In this document: positions 36,531-44,204 of the stretch, piece after piece
How positions within the stretch are numbered: the first letter of the stretch is position 1
How the letters are laid out: each line of letters opens with the position of its first letter
Assembly (NCBI GenBank): GCA_041743975.1
Contig: JBGTLT010000220.1
Location: 1-64,000 of the forward strand
Length of the DNA: 64,000 nt
Source of the DNA: JTS-RE37 sp041743975
GTDB taxonomy: Bacteria > Bacteroidota > Bacteroidia > Flavobacteriales > Flavobacteriaceae
Direction: 5' to 3'
The notes under the pieces: model-generated
The model's input: only the letters and a program-made list of their open reading frames with translations
Databases searched by the model: none
What the model was told of the DNA's origin: nothing
Made by a program: the position numbers and the translations under genes

Positions 36531-36918
36531 GAATTATACGTTTACCATTGCGTTTTTTGGCTGGATGGTGCTGATCACTGTCATGAGCTTGTCTACCTTC
36601 CCACAAGGGACAGGCCCGGAGCTGCACATTCCGAACATTGACAAGGCCGTCCATTTTATTTTTTACGCTGTAGCAACGCTCCTGGGGATCTTTTTTATCA
36701 GGGAACGCACCCGGGGCCGTATTTCTTTTAACCGGGCACTCTTGCAATTAATTTTAATCGTGATCGTATATGGTATACTTATTGAGGTATTTCAATGGGC
36801 ATTTACCCTTACCAGACACGGGGATTTAGACGACGTTTTGGCCAATAGCGTTGGGGTGATTACGGCCGGGGCTTTTATGAAATTCCTTCATTACGGAAAA
36901 TCGCGCTTAAAATGGTAG
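36523..36918 (+). CDS. VanZ-like membrane protein
   Basis: A 131-residue protein with four hydrophobic helices in the VanZ-like family pattern: PNIDKAVHFIFYAVATLL, then YGILIEVFQWAF, and DLDDVLANSVGVITAG. The start is GTG at 36523, overlapping the gcvH stop region by 8 bases, so the two are translationally close. VanZ-like proteins are small membrane proteins of uncertain role; the original VanZ gives low-level teicoplanin resistance. The gcvH-vanZ pairing is recurrent in flavobacteria. Confidence 0.82.
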   Translation: MLKNYTFTIAFFGWMVLITVMSLSTFPQGTGPELHIPNIDKAVHFIFYAVATLLGIFFIRERTRGRISFNRALLQLILIVIVYGILIEVFQWAFTLTRHGDLDDVLANSVGVITAGAFMKFLHYGKSRLKW

Positions 36919-36924
36919 AATTAC

Positions 36925-36956
36925 TTGCTTTTTTCGTAAATTAATAGTTAAATTAG
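36925..36956 (+). promoter_or_regulatory. Possible promoter of the TonB-like gene
   Basis: TTG at 36925-36927 and TAAATTAG at 36949-36956, one base off TAnnTTTG, spaced by 21 bases. The leader would be 20 bases. Confidence 0.4.
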
Positions 36957-36976
36957 CGAATACTAAATTGAAAATT

Positions 36977-37681
36977 ATGGACCCGAAAAAAAATCCAAAA
37001 GCCGACCTGGGCAGAAATAGCGGTCTCTATTTTGTCCTGGGATTGGCCGTTGTAATGTTATTGGTTTATGGAGCGTTTGAATGGAAAACGTACGATGAAG
37101 GCAATGATTATGATATATCATTGAACGTTGAGGATGATTTGGATGAGGAAGTCCCCATGACCGAACAGCTCAAGACCCCTCCACCACCGCCGCCACCGGC
37201 TGCCCCTGAGGTAATCGAAGTTGTGGAGGATGAAGAAGAAGTAGAAGAAACGGTAATTGAATCTACAGAGACCAGCCAGGAAGAAGAAATTATTGAAGTT
37301 GCAGATGTTGAGGTTGATGAAGAGTTAGAAGATATTGATGTACCTTTTGCCGTAATTGAAGATGTACCGATATTTCCAGGATGCGAAGGAGCTGCCAATA
37401 AAAGGGATTGCTTTAATGAAATGATGCAGAAGCATATCCGTAAGAACTTCAGGTATCCTGAAATAGCACAGGAAATGGGGGTACAGGGTAAAGTCAACGT
37501 AATGTTCACCATTCAGAAAGATGGAAGCATTGGAAACATCAGGTACCGTGGCCCGGATAAAAACCTCGAAGCTGAGGCATTAAGGATTATCGAAAAACTT
37601 CCTAAAATGACCCCTGGAAAACAAAGGGGCCGGCCTGTAAGGGTGCCTTTCAGTATTCCGATTACCTTCAAATTACAGTAA
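36977..37681 (+). CDS. TonB-like energy transducer
   Basis: A 234-residue protein from the ATG at 36977 (MDPKKNPKADLGR); a TTG three codons upstream is possible but less likely. Order: short cytoplasmic N terminus, one membrane helix (about 17-36), a proline run (TPPPPPPPAAPEVIEV), a very acidic Glu/Val-rich linker to about residue 120, and a TonB C-terminal domain (FRYPEIAQEMGVQGKVNVMF, then TPGKQRGRPVRVPFSIPITF). TonB proteins span the periplasm and pass proton-motive force to outer-membrane receptors. No exbB or exbD lies in the window. A terminator follows. Confidence 0.9.
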   Translation: MDPKKNPKADLGRNSGLYFVLGLAVVMLLVYGAFEWKTYDEGNDYDISLNVEDDLDEEVPMTEQLKTPPPPPPPAAPEVIEVVEDEEEVEETVIESTETSQEEEIIEVADVEVDEELEDIDVPFAVIEDVPIFPGCEGAANKRDCFNEMMQKHIRKNFRYPEIAQEMGVQGKVNVMFTIQKDGSIGNIRYRGPDKNLEAEALRIIEKLPKMTPGKQRGRPVRVPFSIPITFKLQ

Positions 37682-37705
37682 ACCAGCAACACCAAATACT
37701 ATAAG

Positions 37706-37735
37706 ATCCCGGCCCAGTTTGCCGGGATTTTTTTT
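37706..37735 (+). terminator. Terminator after the TonB-like gene
   Basis: Perfect 8-bp stem ATCCCGGC / GCCGGGAT with a 7-base loop, followed by eight T. It separates this gene from the convergent MBL-fold gene. Confidence 0.92.
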
Positions 37736-37767
37736 GGACTGTACCCATACAGTGGTAACAGCCACTA

Positions 37768-38667
37768 TCAATCTTTCTTTAACCCGGTATAAAATGACTC
37801 CCGTAGCTTTTCCGGATTGATAAATCCGGAACCGTAGGCTTCATCATAAACCCCGGAAATTGAAGTGTCAACTCGTATTTCCTCCAGGGTTTTGCCCTCC
37901 GTAATGGCCTGCTGTACATTGTTCCTGATATCTTCCAGCATGGACACATAGGTTTCAAGTTCTTTCTTATTCGACGGCCTCCCATGCCCCGGGATGATCC
38001 GGGTATCATCGTTGATGACCATCAAGGCCTTTTTTTGTGCTTTGATATACCCTTCCACACTTCCCCCGCTATTCAGGTCTATAAAAGGATAATTCCGTCC
38101 AACATAGGTATCCCCCATGTGCAAAACATTGTTGGAAACGAAATAAACCATGGCATCGCCGTCTGTATGCGCATTGTGGACGTGAAATGCCATAATTGTT
38201 TCCGCACCGTCATAGAAGGTAATATCCTGGGAGAAGGTAACCTCCGGGAGCATTTGGGATAGGTATTCAGGGGTTATTTTGTTCTCCTCCAATGCCTTTT
38301 GTTGATGCTCCCTAACCCTTTCCCTGACATTGTCATGGGCTATGATGGTGGTCCCTCCCGAATTGAAACTCGCATTGCCTCCCGTATGGTCACCGTGCAT
38401 GTGGGTGTTGAAGAGGAAGGCCAGTGGCTTATCGGTCAATCCGGCTATGGTTGCCTTAATTTTATCGCTCAGCCGGTCGAACTGGTCATCGATCATAAAG
38501 GCATACGTTTCCCCTATAAAAAGTCCGATGTTGCCACCTTCCCCTGTCAGCATGAACACGCTGGGTGACAGGGTATCGACTTTGATGACTACCGCTTCGT
38601 CCTGGGCCGTTATATTGCCACTGGTCATCAGGATCATGAATGCCAAAATCAGAAATTGCTGCCTCAT
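37768..38667 (-). CDS. Secreted metallo-beta-lactamase-fold hydrolase
   Basis: A 299-residue protein with a signal peptide (RQQFLILAFMILMTSGNITAQ), so probably periplasmic. The metal-binding set is complete: H89-x-H91-x-D93-H94 (THMHGDHTGG), H167, D186 (MGDTY) and H228 (PGHGRP). This layout matches the SoxH/quinoprotein-relay type of MBL enzymes rather than a dedicated beta-lactamase. The substrate is unknown. Divergent from ctaB across 117 bases. Confidence 0.86.
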   Translation of the reverse strand: MRQQFLILAFMILMTSGNITAQDEAVVIKVDTLSPSVFMLTGEGGNIGLFIGETYAFMIDDQFDRLSDKIKATIAGLTDKPLAFLFNTHMHGDHTGGNASFNSGGTTIIAHDNVRERVREHQQKALEENKITPEYLSQMLPEVTFSQDITFYDGAETIMAFHVHNAHTDGDAMVYFVSNNVLHMGDTYVGRNYPFIDLNSGGSVEGYIKAQKKALMVINDDTRIIPGHGRPSNKKELETYVSMLEDIRNNVQQAITEGKTLEEIRVDTSISGVYDEAYGSGFINPEKLRESFYTGLKKD

Positions 38668-38733
38668 TTTTTATGAATTGGTTGATATGAAAAAAGTTAT
38701 GCACCTAAAGATAGCATAAACAAGGGTAATTCG

Positions 38734-38764
38734 TTGCAAAAAAAAAGGATGGGGCGTATCTTTG
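38734..38764 (+). promoter_or_regulatory. Bacteroidota-type promoter of ctaB and the oxidase assembly cluster
   Basis: TTG at 38734-38736 and TATCTTTG at 38757-38764, spaced by 20 bases, both exact. The start site falls about 15 bases before the ATG at 38785, which rules out the longer frame that begins inside the promoter. Confidence 0.8.
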
Positions 38765-38784
38765 CGCACTTACCAATCAGAAGC

Positions 38785-39687
38785 ATGAAGACTGCAGTAG
38801 GCTCAGCAAAAAGTACCACCCTGGCATTTATTTTTGCTGATTTTAAGGAAATCACGAAAGCAAGGCTGGCGGTCAGTGTGGTATTATCAGCGATTGCGGG
38901 TTATTTTCTGGGAACGGACATGGTTCGATGGGATGCGGTGGCACTTCTCTCATTTGGGGGATACTGTATGGTAGGTGCTTCCAATGCCTTTAATCAGATC
39001 ATCGAAAAAGATCTTGATGCGCTTATGAACCGTACCCGGAACAGGCCTATCCCGGCGGGCAGGATGAGTGTCCAAACCGCGATGGCCATCGCGGTGGTCA
39101 TGACCATCCTGGGGGTGGTAACCTTATATATACTGAATCCCATTACCGCTATGTTCGGGGCCATATCCATCTTTTTGTATACCAGTGTATATACTCCGTT
39201 AAAAACAAAGACCCCGCTGTCTGTTTTTGTTGGCGCCTTTCCCGGCGCCATTCCATTCATGCTGGGTTGGGTGGCTGCCACCAATGATTTTGGTATAGAA
39301 CCGGGGACATTGTTTATGATCCAGTTTTTTTGGCAATTCCCCCATTTTTGGGCCCTGGGATGGATGCTGGACGAGGACTACAAAAAGGGCGGGTTTAAAA
39401 TGCTGCCTACCGGTAAAAAGGACAGGGGAACGGCAAGCCAGATCATTTTGTATACTATCTGGATGATGCTGATCTCCGTGGTTCCCGTATTCGGAATCAC
39501 AGGTAGCCTGCATTTATCAGGAACAGCTGCAGTGATTATATTTTTAATGGGAACAGTGATGTTATGGTTCGCAATTCAATTATTCAAGAAACGCGATAAT
39601 GTCTCAGCCCGAAAACTGATGCTGGCCAGTGTAAGCTACATTACATTGATGCAGCTTGTATATGTAGCCGATAAATATATCTGGTAA
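38785..39687 (+). CDS. ctaB: Heme O synthase (protoheme IX farnesyltransferase)
   Basis: A 300-residue UbiA-family membrane enzyme. The Asp-rich prenyl-binding motif is NQIIEKDLDALMNRTRNRP, with the second, weaker motif in YKKGGFKMLPTG. About nine helices. It adds a farnesyl group to heme B to form heme O, the precursor of heme A needed by the aa3 oxidase at 9866-12801. The cox3 gene starts 2 bases after its stop codon. Confidence 0.94.
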   Translation: MKTAVGSAKSTTLAFIFADFKEITKARLAVSVVLSAIAGYFLGTDMVRWDAVALLSFGGYCMVGASNAFNQIIEKDLDALMNRTRNRPIPAGRMSVQTAMAIAVVMTILGVVTLYILNPITAMFGAISIFLYTSVYTPLKTKTPLSVFVGAFPGAIPFMLGWVAATNDFGIEPGTLFMIQFFWQFPHFWALGWMLDEDYKKGGFKMLPTGKKDRGTASQIILYTIWMMLISVVPVFGITGSLHLSGTAAVIIFLMGTVMLWFAIQLFKKRDNVSARKLMLASVSYITLMQLVYVADKYIW

Positions 39688-39689
39688 CT

Positions 39690-40271
39690 ATGGATTTGAC
39701 ACAAGGTAGTGAACGTGAGAAAAAGGACAGGGCCAAAAAGATGATGCTTTGGTTCGGGATTGTGAGCCTGTTAATGGCTTTTGCTGGCTGGACCAGTGCG
39801 TATATCGTAAGCAGTTCCCGGGAAGACTGGCTTGCCGATTTTGTATTACCGCCTGCCTTTTTTATCAGTACAGCGGTTATCATCCTGAGCAGCCTGTCCT
39901 ATATGCTGGCCAAAAATGCCCTTACAAAGGATAACCTCCGGGGCGCAACCCTCTGGTTAGCTGTAACAACCGTTTTGGGTTTGGCCTTTATCATATTGCA
40001 GTTTCAGGGCTTTTCCCATATGATCGGGCAGGGCTATTATTTTACCGGGCCTACCAGCAGTATAACAATGTCCTATATATTCCTGATTGCAGCGGTTCAT
40101 ATTCTCCATGTTGTGGCCGGACTTATTTCATTGCTGGTGGTATTGTACAATACGATTAAAGGCAGGTATGCTTCAGATAATATGTTGGGATTTGAATTGG
40201 GTGCGACCTTCTGGCACTTTTTGGACCTACTGTGGGTCTATCTGATTTTATTTTTCTATTTCTTTCGATAA
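39690..40271 (+). CDS. Cytochrome c oxidase subunit III family protein (first copy)
   Basis: A 193-residue membrane protein with about five helices. Recognisable parts are RAKKMMLWFGIVSLLMAFAGWTSAYIV, AAVHILHVVAGLISLLVV and GATFWHFLDLLWVYLILFFYFF, the last being the standard subunit III end. It is the shorter of two adjacent subunit-III-like proteins, an arrangement usual in Bacteroidota. It probably belongs to the aa3 oxidase. Confidence 0.88.
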   Translation: MDLTQGSEREKKDRAKKMMLWFGIVSLLMAFAGWTSAYIVSSSREDWLADFVLPPAFFISTAVIILSSLSYMLAKNALTKDNLRGATLWLAVTTVLGLAFIILQFQGFSHMIGQGYYFTGPTSSITMSYIFLIAAVHILHVVAGLISLLVVLYNTIKGRYASDNMLGFELGATFWHFLDLLWVYLILFFYFFR

Positions 40272-40331
40272 ATAATTATGATTAATGGTGGTTTTGTAAG
40301 TTATTTGATTTTCCTATAGTATAAAAAAATG

Positions 40332-40339
40332 TAAATTTG
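40332..40339 (+). promoter_or_regulatory. Candidate -7 box for the second cox3-like gene
   Basis: TAAATTTG matches TAnnTTTG, 30 bases before the ATG. A TTTG at 40304-40307 lies 24 bases upstream, a little far for a -33 element. Confidence 0.5.
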
Positions 40340-40369
40340 CCAATATTATATTAAAGCTATAACTTTTAT

Positions 40370-41344
40370 ATGGATGCTACGGTAACAACGGATACGGAAG
40401 AAAACGTGTGGGGAGGCGGAAACAGGCCATTAGGTGCAAGTTATGGAAAACTCATGATGTGGTTTTTCCTGGTATCAGATGCACTGACCTTTTCCGGATT
40501 CCTGGCCTCGTATGGTTTTTCACGGTTTAAGTTTATTGAGACCTGGCCGATAGCGGACCAGGTTTTTACACACGTCCCCTTTTTCCATGGGAACTACCCC
40601 ATGTATTATGTAGCATTCATGACCTTTATCCTCATTATGTCCTCTGTAACTATGGTGCTCGCAGTTGACGCCGGGCATAAATTACAGAAAACGAGAGTTA
40701 TTTGGTACATGTTCCTCACCATTATAGGCGGGGCCATCTTTGTGGGTTCCCAGGCCTGGGAATGGGCAACATTTATCCGTGGCGATTATGGTGCTGTGGA
40801 GACCAAGGGGGGCAGGATACTTCAATTTGTAAAAGCAGATACCGGGGAACGGGCCGCGTTGGCCGATTTCGCAAAAAGGATACCTGGTGAACGGGTGGTC
40901 CATGATGAAGCCAATGGCGTATGGTTCTATGGAGACCAGTCGCTTACCTCTTTTTCGATTGAAGAAGTTACGGAAGGGTTACGGGCCAATCCCAATATCC
41001 TGATAAGGACTGAGACCATCACGGATGATCATCAAAAGACGTTACTCACAAGGGAAGAAACACTTCAGAAAATCACCGATGGTGTTATGGTGGTGGAAGG
41101 AGCCAATTTGGTACACAATGAATATGGAAGCCGCTTGTTTGCTGATTTTTTCTTTTTTATAACAGGGTTTCACGGATTCCACGTTTTTTCAGGGGTTCTC
41201 ATCAATATCATCATTTTCTTCAATGTGATCCTGGGTACCTACGAACGCCGGGGCCATTACGAGATGGTCGAAAAAGTTGGGTTGTACTGGCACTTTGTTG
41301 ATTTGGTCTGGGTATTTGTCTTTACCTTCTTTTACCTCGTATAA
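40370..41344 (+). CDS. Cytochrome c oxidase subunit III with a soluble insert
   Basis: A 324-residue subunit III. The N-terminal helices (LMMWFFLVSDALTFSGFLAS) and the C-terminal end (GFHGFHVFSGVLINIIIFF, LYWHFVDLVWVFVFTFFYLV) are standard. Between SQAWEWATFI and RLFADFFFFITG lies a hydrophilic insert of about 113 residues (about 138-250) that ordinary Cox3 lacks. The insert has no cysteines and no recognised domain. Because subunit III has its helices in the membrane, the insert should project from one face of the oxidase. It may be a contact surface for another complex; this is inference. Confidence 0.88.
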   Translation: MDATVTTDTEENVWGGGNRPLGASYGKLMMWFFLVSDALTFSGFLASYGFSRFKFIETWPIADQVFTHVPFFHGNYPMYYVAFMTFILIMSSVTMVLAVDAGHKLQKTRVIWYMFLTIIGGAIFVGSQAWEWATFIRGDYGAVETKGGRILQFVKADTGERAALADFAKRIPGERVVHDEANGVWFYGDQSLTSFSIEEVTEGLRANPNILIRTETITDDHQKTLLTREETLQKITDGVMVVEGANLVHNEYGSRLFADFFFFITGFHGFHVFSGVLINIIIFFNVILGTYERRGHYEMVEKVGLYWHFVDLVWVFVFTFFYLV

Positions 41345-41400
41345 CGGAAAGGGCCCGGCAACAACATATGGCATACTAAAAAAAAATCAAAGTTTTAAGA

Positions 41401-41784
41401 ATGGCACACGCACATAAACTTCAAATTTTCAGGGGACTTATCAAATTCAGGTCGAACACCCAAAAAATATGGGGCGTACTCATTTTCCTCACCATTGTTA
41501 CCGCCATTGAAGTAGCATTTGGTATCACAAAACCCAGGATACTGACCCACAATACATTCCTGGGGATGAAGATTTTGAACTGGATATTCATAATCCTGAC
41601 GCTTGTAAAGGCCTATTACATTGCATGGGATTTTATGCACCTTCGTGATGAGAAAAGCTCTTTGAGGAGGGCAGTGGTATGGACTCCCATATTCCTGGTT
41701 GCCTATCTTGTGTTTATCCTCCTGTTTGAGGCAGACTACATCTACAATATCGTTAAGGATGGCTTCGTTCAATGGAATTTCTAA
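41401..41784 (+). CDS. Cytochrome c oxidase subunit IV (CoxD-like)
   Basis: A 127-residue membrane protein with three helices. The pattern IWGVLIFLTIVTAIEVAFG, then LVKAYYIAWDFMHLRDEKSS, then TPIFLVAYLVFILLFEADY matches the prokaryotic subunit IV family. A small accessory subunit thought to stabilise the oxidase. It is followed by a strong terminator. Confidence 0.9.
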   Translation: MAHAHKLQIFRGLIKFRSNTQKIWGVLIFLTIVTAIEVAFGITKPRILTHNTFLGMKILNWIFIILTLVKAYYIAWDFMHLRDEKSSLRRAVVWTPIFLVAYLVFILLFEADYIYNIVKDGFVQWNF

Positions 41785-41802
41785 GCGCGAATTAACAGAA
41801 TC

Positions 41803-41830
41803 AAAAGACGGTATAACAGCCGTCTTTTTT
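41803..41830 (+). terminator. Terminator after the oxidase subunit IV gene
   Basis: Perfect 9-bp stem AAAAGACGG / CCGTCTTTT with an 8-base loop. Its T tract runs into the promoter box of the next gene. Confidence 0.88.
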
Positions 41831-41837
41831 ATTTTTG
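41830..41837 (+). promoter_or_regulatory. Candidate -7 box for the SCO-like gene, overlapping the terminator tail
   Basis: TATTTTTG matches TAnnTTTG and begins at the last T of the terminator. It is 10 bases before the ATG at 41848. No -33 TTG is seen; that position falls in the terminator stem. Confidence 0.5.
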
Positions 41838-41847
41838 CTAAGGAATT

Positions 41848-42480
41848 ATGAAAAAGGCATTCGTTTTAGTGGTTTTATTCGTGCTCCCTATTGTAGCGTA
41901 TCTATTCTTTGCTTCCGGGGTCAATAATTTTGGGAAATTGCCTACCCTGCAGGAAAATGTTATGGATTTGGAGCAAATCGATCCCCCGGCAACTTTTAAA
42001 GGTAAGATCACTATTCTGGGTTTCCCTGGAAAGGAGATTGATATGAAAAAGGGCAACGCCTTCAACCTGAATCAAAAAATCTATAAGCGGTTCTACGAAT
42101 TTGACGATTTCCAAATGGTAATGCTGATGCCCCGGGGGACCAACGGGAGTGTGGAAGAACTTAAAAAGGAACTCGGGGGGTTTACCGATATCAGGAAGTG
42201 GAAGTTTATATTCGCCAAGGATGATGCGATACGGTCAATGTTCAATTCGCTGGGTACTGACCTGAACCTCGACTCAGATCAGGGCACTCCCTATGTATTC
42301 ATCATAGACAAGGAAGGAAACCTCAGGGGGAGGGACCGGGACGAAGAGGGGCAGGTTAAATATGGCTTTAATACAGAATCCGTGGCAGATCTCAACAATA
42401 CCATGGTGGATGATGTTAAAATAATTTTGGCAGAATACCGGTTGGCACTTAAAAAGAACACAGCCTCCAGGCAGAAGTGA
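41848..42480 (+). CDS. Membrane-anchored SCO/thioredoxin-fold-like protein without cysteines
   Basis: A 210-residue protein with one N-terminal membrane helix (FVLVVLFVLPIVAYLFFASG) and a soluble periplasmic part. The segments GKITILGFPGKEID, DDFQMVMLMPRGT and GTPYVFIIDKEGNLRGR follow the beta-strand order of SCO1/thioredoxin-like proteins (the last is the usual late strand with a cis-Pro-like turn). There is no cysteine at all, so it cannot do thiol chemistry or bind copper through CxxxC. It sits between subunit IV and a genuine SCO1, which suggests a role in oxidase assembly. The fold assignment is by resemblance only. Confidence 0.62.
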   Translation: MKKAFVLVVLFVLPIVAYLFFASGVNNFGKLPTLQENVMDLEQIDPPATFKGKITILGFPGKEIDMKKGNAFNLNQKIYKRFYEFDDFQMVMLMPRGTNGSVEELKKELGGFTDIRKWKFIFAKDDAIRSMFNSLGTDLNLDSDQGTPYVFIIDKEGNLRGRDRDEEGQVKYGFNTESVADLNNTMVDDVKIILAEYRLALKKNTASRQK

Positions 42481-42535
42481 GCCTATACACCAGTTGTCAT
42501 CGGATTCTGAAGAATAATTGCGAAGTTTTGGTAAT

Positions 42536-43264
42536 ATGAAGCGCACTAAATATACATATGTATGGGTATCCCTGGTGATACTGGTCTTTGGGATTATTTT
42601 TGTGCCCAGGATAGTGAACCGTGTCAAAAGTGATTCGGTAGTGGAAAATGACCGGATGAATCAGAAGGACAACGATGGTAAACTTGCCTACATTACCCTG
42701 GATGGAGAAAGAAGGAAGGTACCTGATTTTGCATTGATAGACCAGGATAGCCTGTTGATCACCAACAATGATTATCTGGGAAAGGTATATGTGGTCGATT
42801 TCTTTTTTACAAGCTGTCCATCCATCTGCCCGGTAATGAGCCAGAACCTTGTGGAATTACAAAATGAATTGCAGTCGTTCGAGAATTTTGGGGTGGCCTC
42901 CATCAGTATAAATCCGGAATACGATACCCCGATGGTATTAAAGTCCTATGCAGAGAAATATGGAATTAAGGATATGGACTGGCACTTGCTGACAGGTGAC
43001 AGGGACGTAATTTTTAACCTGGCGAATGTTGGGTTTAATATTTTTGCCGCCCAGGCTCCGGATGTACCGGGGGGGTTTGAACATTCCGGTTTGTTTGCCC
43101 TGATAGATAAAAAAGGCTTTTTGCGTTCCAGGAGGGATGAATTTGGTAATCCTATAATCTATTACCGGGGGACCATCTCCCAGGAAGAAGGAAGTAACTC
43201 GGCAGGGGAAACGGAACAGATCAGTATCCTAAAGGAGGACATTACAAAATTATTGGCAGAATAG
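42536..43264 (+). CDS. SCO1/SenC copper chaperone
   Basis: A 242-residue protein from the ATG at 42536. One N-terminal membrane helix is followed by a thioredoxin fold with copper ligands C94 and C98 (FFTSCPSICPVM) and H183 (FEHSGLFALID). SCO proteins help build the CuA site of oxidase subunit II. Its stop codon touches the ATG of the DUF420 gene, so these two are cotranscribed. Confidence 0.93.
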   Translation: MKRTKYTYVWVSLVILVFGIIFVPRIVNRVKSDSVVENDRMNQKDNDGKLAYITLDGERRKVPDFALIDQDSLLITNNDYLGKVYVVDFFFTSCPSICPVMSQNLVELQNELQSFENFGVASISINPEYDTPMVLKSYAEKYGIKDMDWHLLTGDRDVIFNLANVGFNIFAAQAPDVPGGFEHSGLFALIDKKGFLRSRRDEFGNPIIYYRGTISQEEGSNSAGETEQISILKEDITKLLAE

Positions 43265-43798
43265 ATGGATGTAACAAGTATCAGGGAGAAGAAGTTCAAC
43301 AGGTATATCACAGGCGTCTCCATAGTGGTCCCCGTGGTTATAGCAGTATTATTCGGGGTAAAGCTCCCGAATATGGAACCCCTTTCCTTTCTTCCTCCTA
43401 TTTATGCCACCATCAACGGCTTTACAGCCATCCTTCTGGTTATCGCCGTATGGGCCATCAAAAACGGAAAAAGGGCACTACACCAAAACCTGATGACAAC
43501 CGCCATCGTGTTATCCCTCATTTTTCTGATGCTGTATATAGCGTATCACATGACTTCGGATCCAACCCCTTATGGGGGGGAGGGGTTACTTAAATATGTT
43601 TATTATTTTGTCCTCGTAACGCATATACTCCTTTCTGTGGCAATTATCCCCCTGGTCCTGAAAACTTATGCGAGGGCCTACCTGAAAAAATTTGAAAGCC
43701 ATCGGAAACTGGCCCGGATTACATTCCCTGTATGGATGTATGTGGCTATCACCGGTGTTGTTGTTTATTTGATGATCTCACCCTACTATTCCGGATGA
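43265..43798 (+). CDS. DUF420 membrane protein
   Basis: A 177-residue protein with about five helices. Conserved histidines occur in GKRALHQNLM, LYIAYHMTSD and FVLVTHILLS, and the C terminus has SHRKLARITFPVWMYVAITGVVVYLM, the usual DUF420 end. Related proteins (CtaM in Gram-positives) are needed for maturation of heme-copper oxidases. Zero-gap neighbour of SCO1 supports that role. Confidence 0.88.
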   Translation: MDVTSIREKKFNRYITGVSIVVPVVIAVLFGVKLPNMEPLSFLPPIYATINGFTAILLVIAVWAIKNGKRALHQNLMTTAIVLSLIFLMLYIAYHMTSDPTPYGGEGLLKYVYYFVLVTHILLSVAIIPLVLKTYARAYLKKFESHRKLARITFPVWMYVAITGVVVYLMISPYYSG

Positions 43799-43877
43799 TA
43801 TCCCATTTAAAAAGATAAATGTTTTTGGCCTGAATTGAGGCTCGTGCTATGAAATAGGAACCGTATTACAAATTGCA

Positions 43878-44090
43878 ATGAAAATAAAGTATACCATCCT
43901 TAGTTCGCTTGCGTTACTGGCCCCCTTGCTTACGGAAGCCCAATGTGCCATGTGCCGGGCTGTACTGGAAAGCGGGGAGAATACAGCCGTAGCAGAGGGC
44001 ATCAATAATGGTATCGTTTACCTGATGGCGGTGCCTTATATCCTGGTAGGAGGGATTTTTTACATTATTTACCGAAAGATGAAAGCCTGA
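43878..44090 (+). CDS. Small membrane protein with CxxC motif
   Basis: A 70-residue protein with a signal-like N terminus (YTILSSLALLAPLLTEAQ), then CAMC (C23 and C26) right after the predicted cleavage point, and a C-terminal membrane helix (GIVYLMAVPYILVGGIFYIIY). It lies downstream of SCO1 and DUF420. I do not recognise a named family. The CxxC placed in the periplasm, next to oxidase-assembly genes, makes a thiol or metal-handling assembly role possible; this is inference. Confidence 0.72.
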   Translation: MKIKYTILSSLALLAPLLTEAQCAMCRAVLESGENTAVAEGINNGIVYLMAVPYILVGGIFYIIYRKMKA

Positions 44091-44204
44091 TCCGGCCATT
44101 TCCATTTTAAAACTCTTTTCCTGGGAAAACTGTAACAATACGGGTCTTCGGTAGTCTAATTAATGTATACTCTATGTATCATAAATCGACAAATATCCAT
44201 ACCA

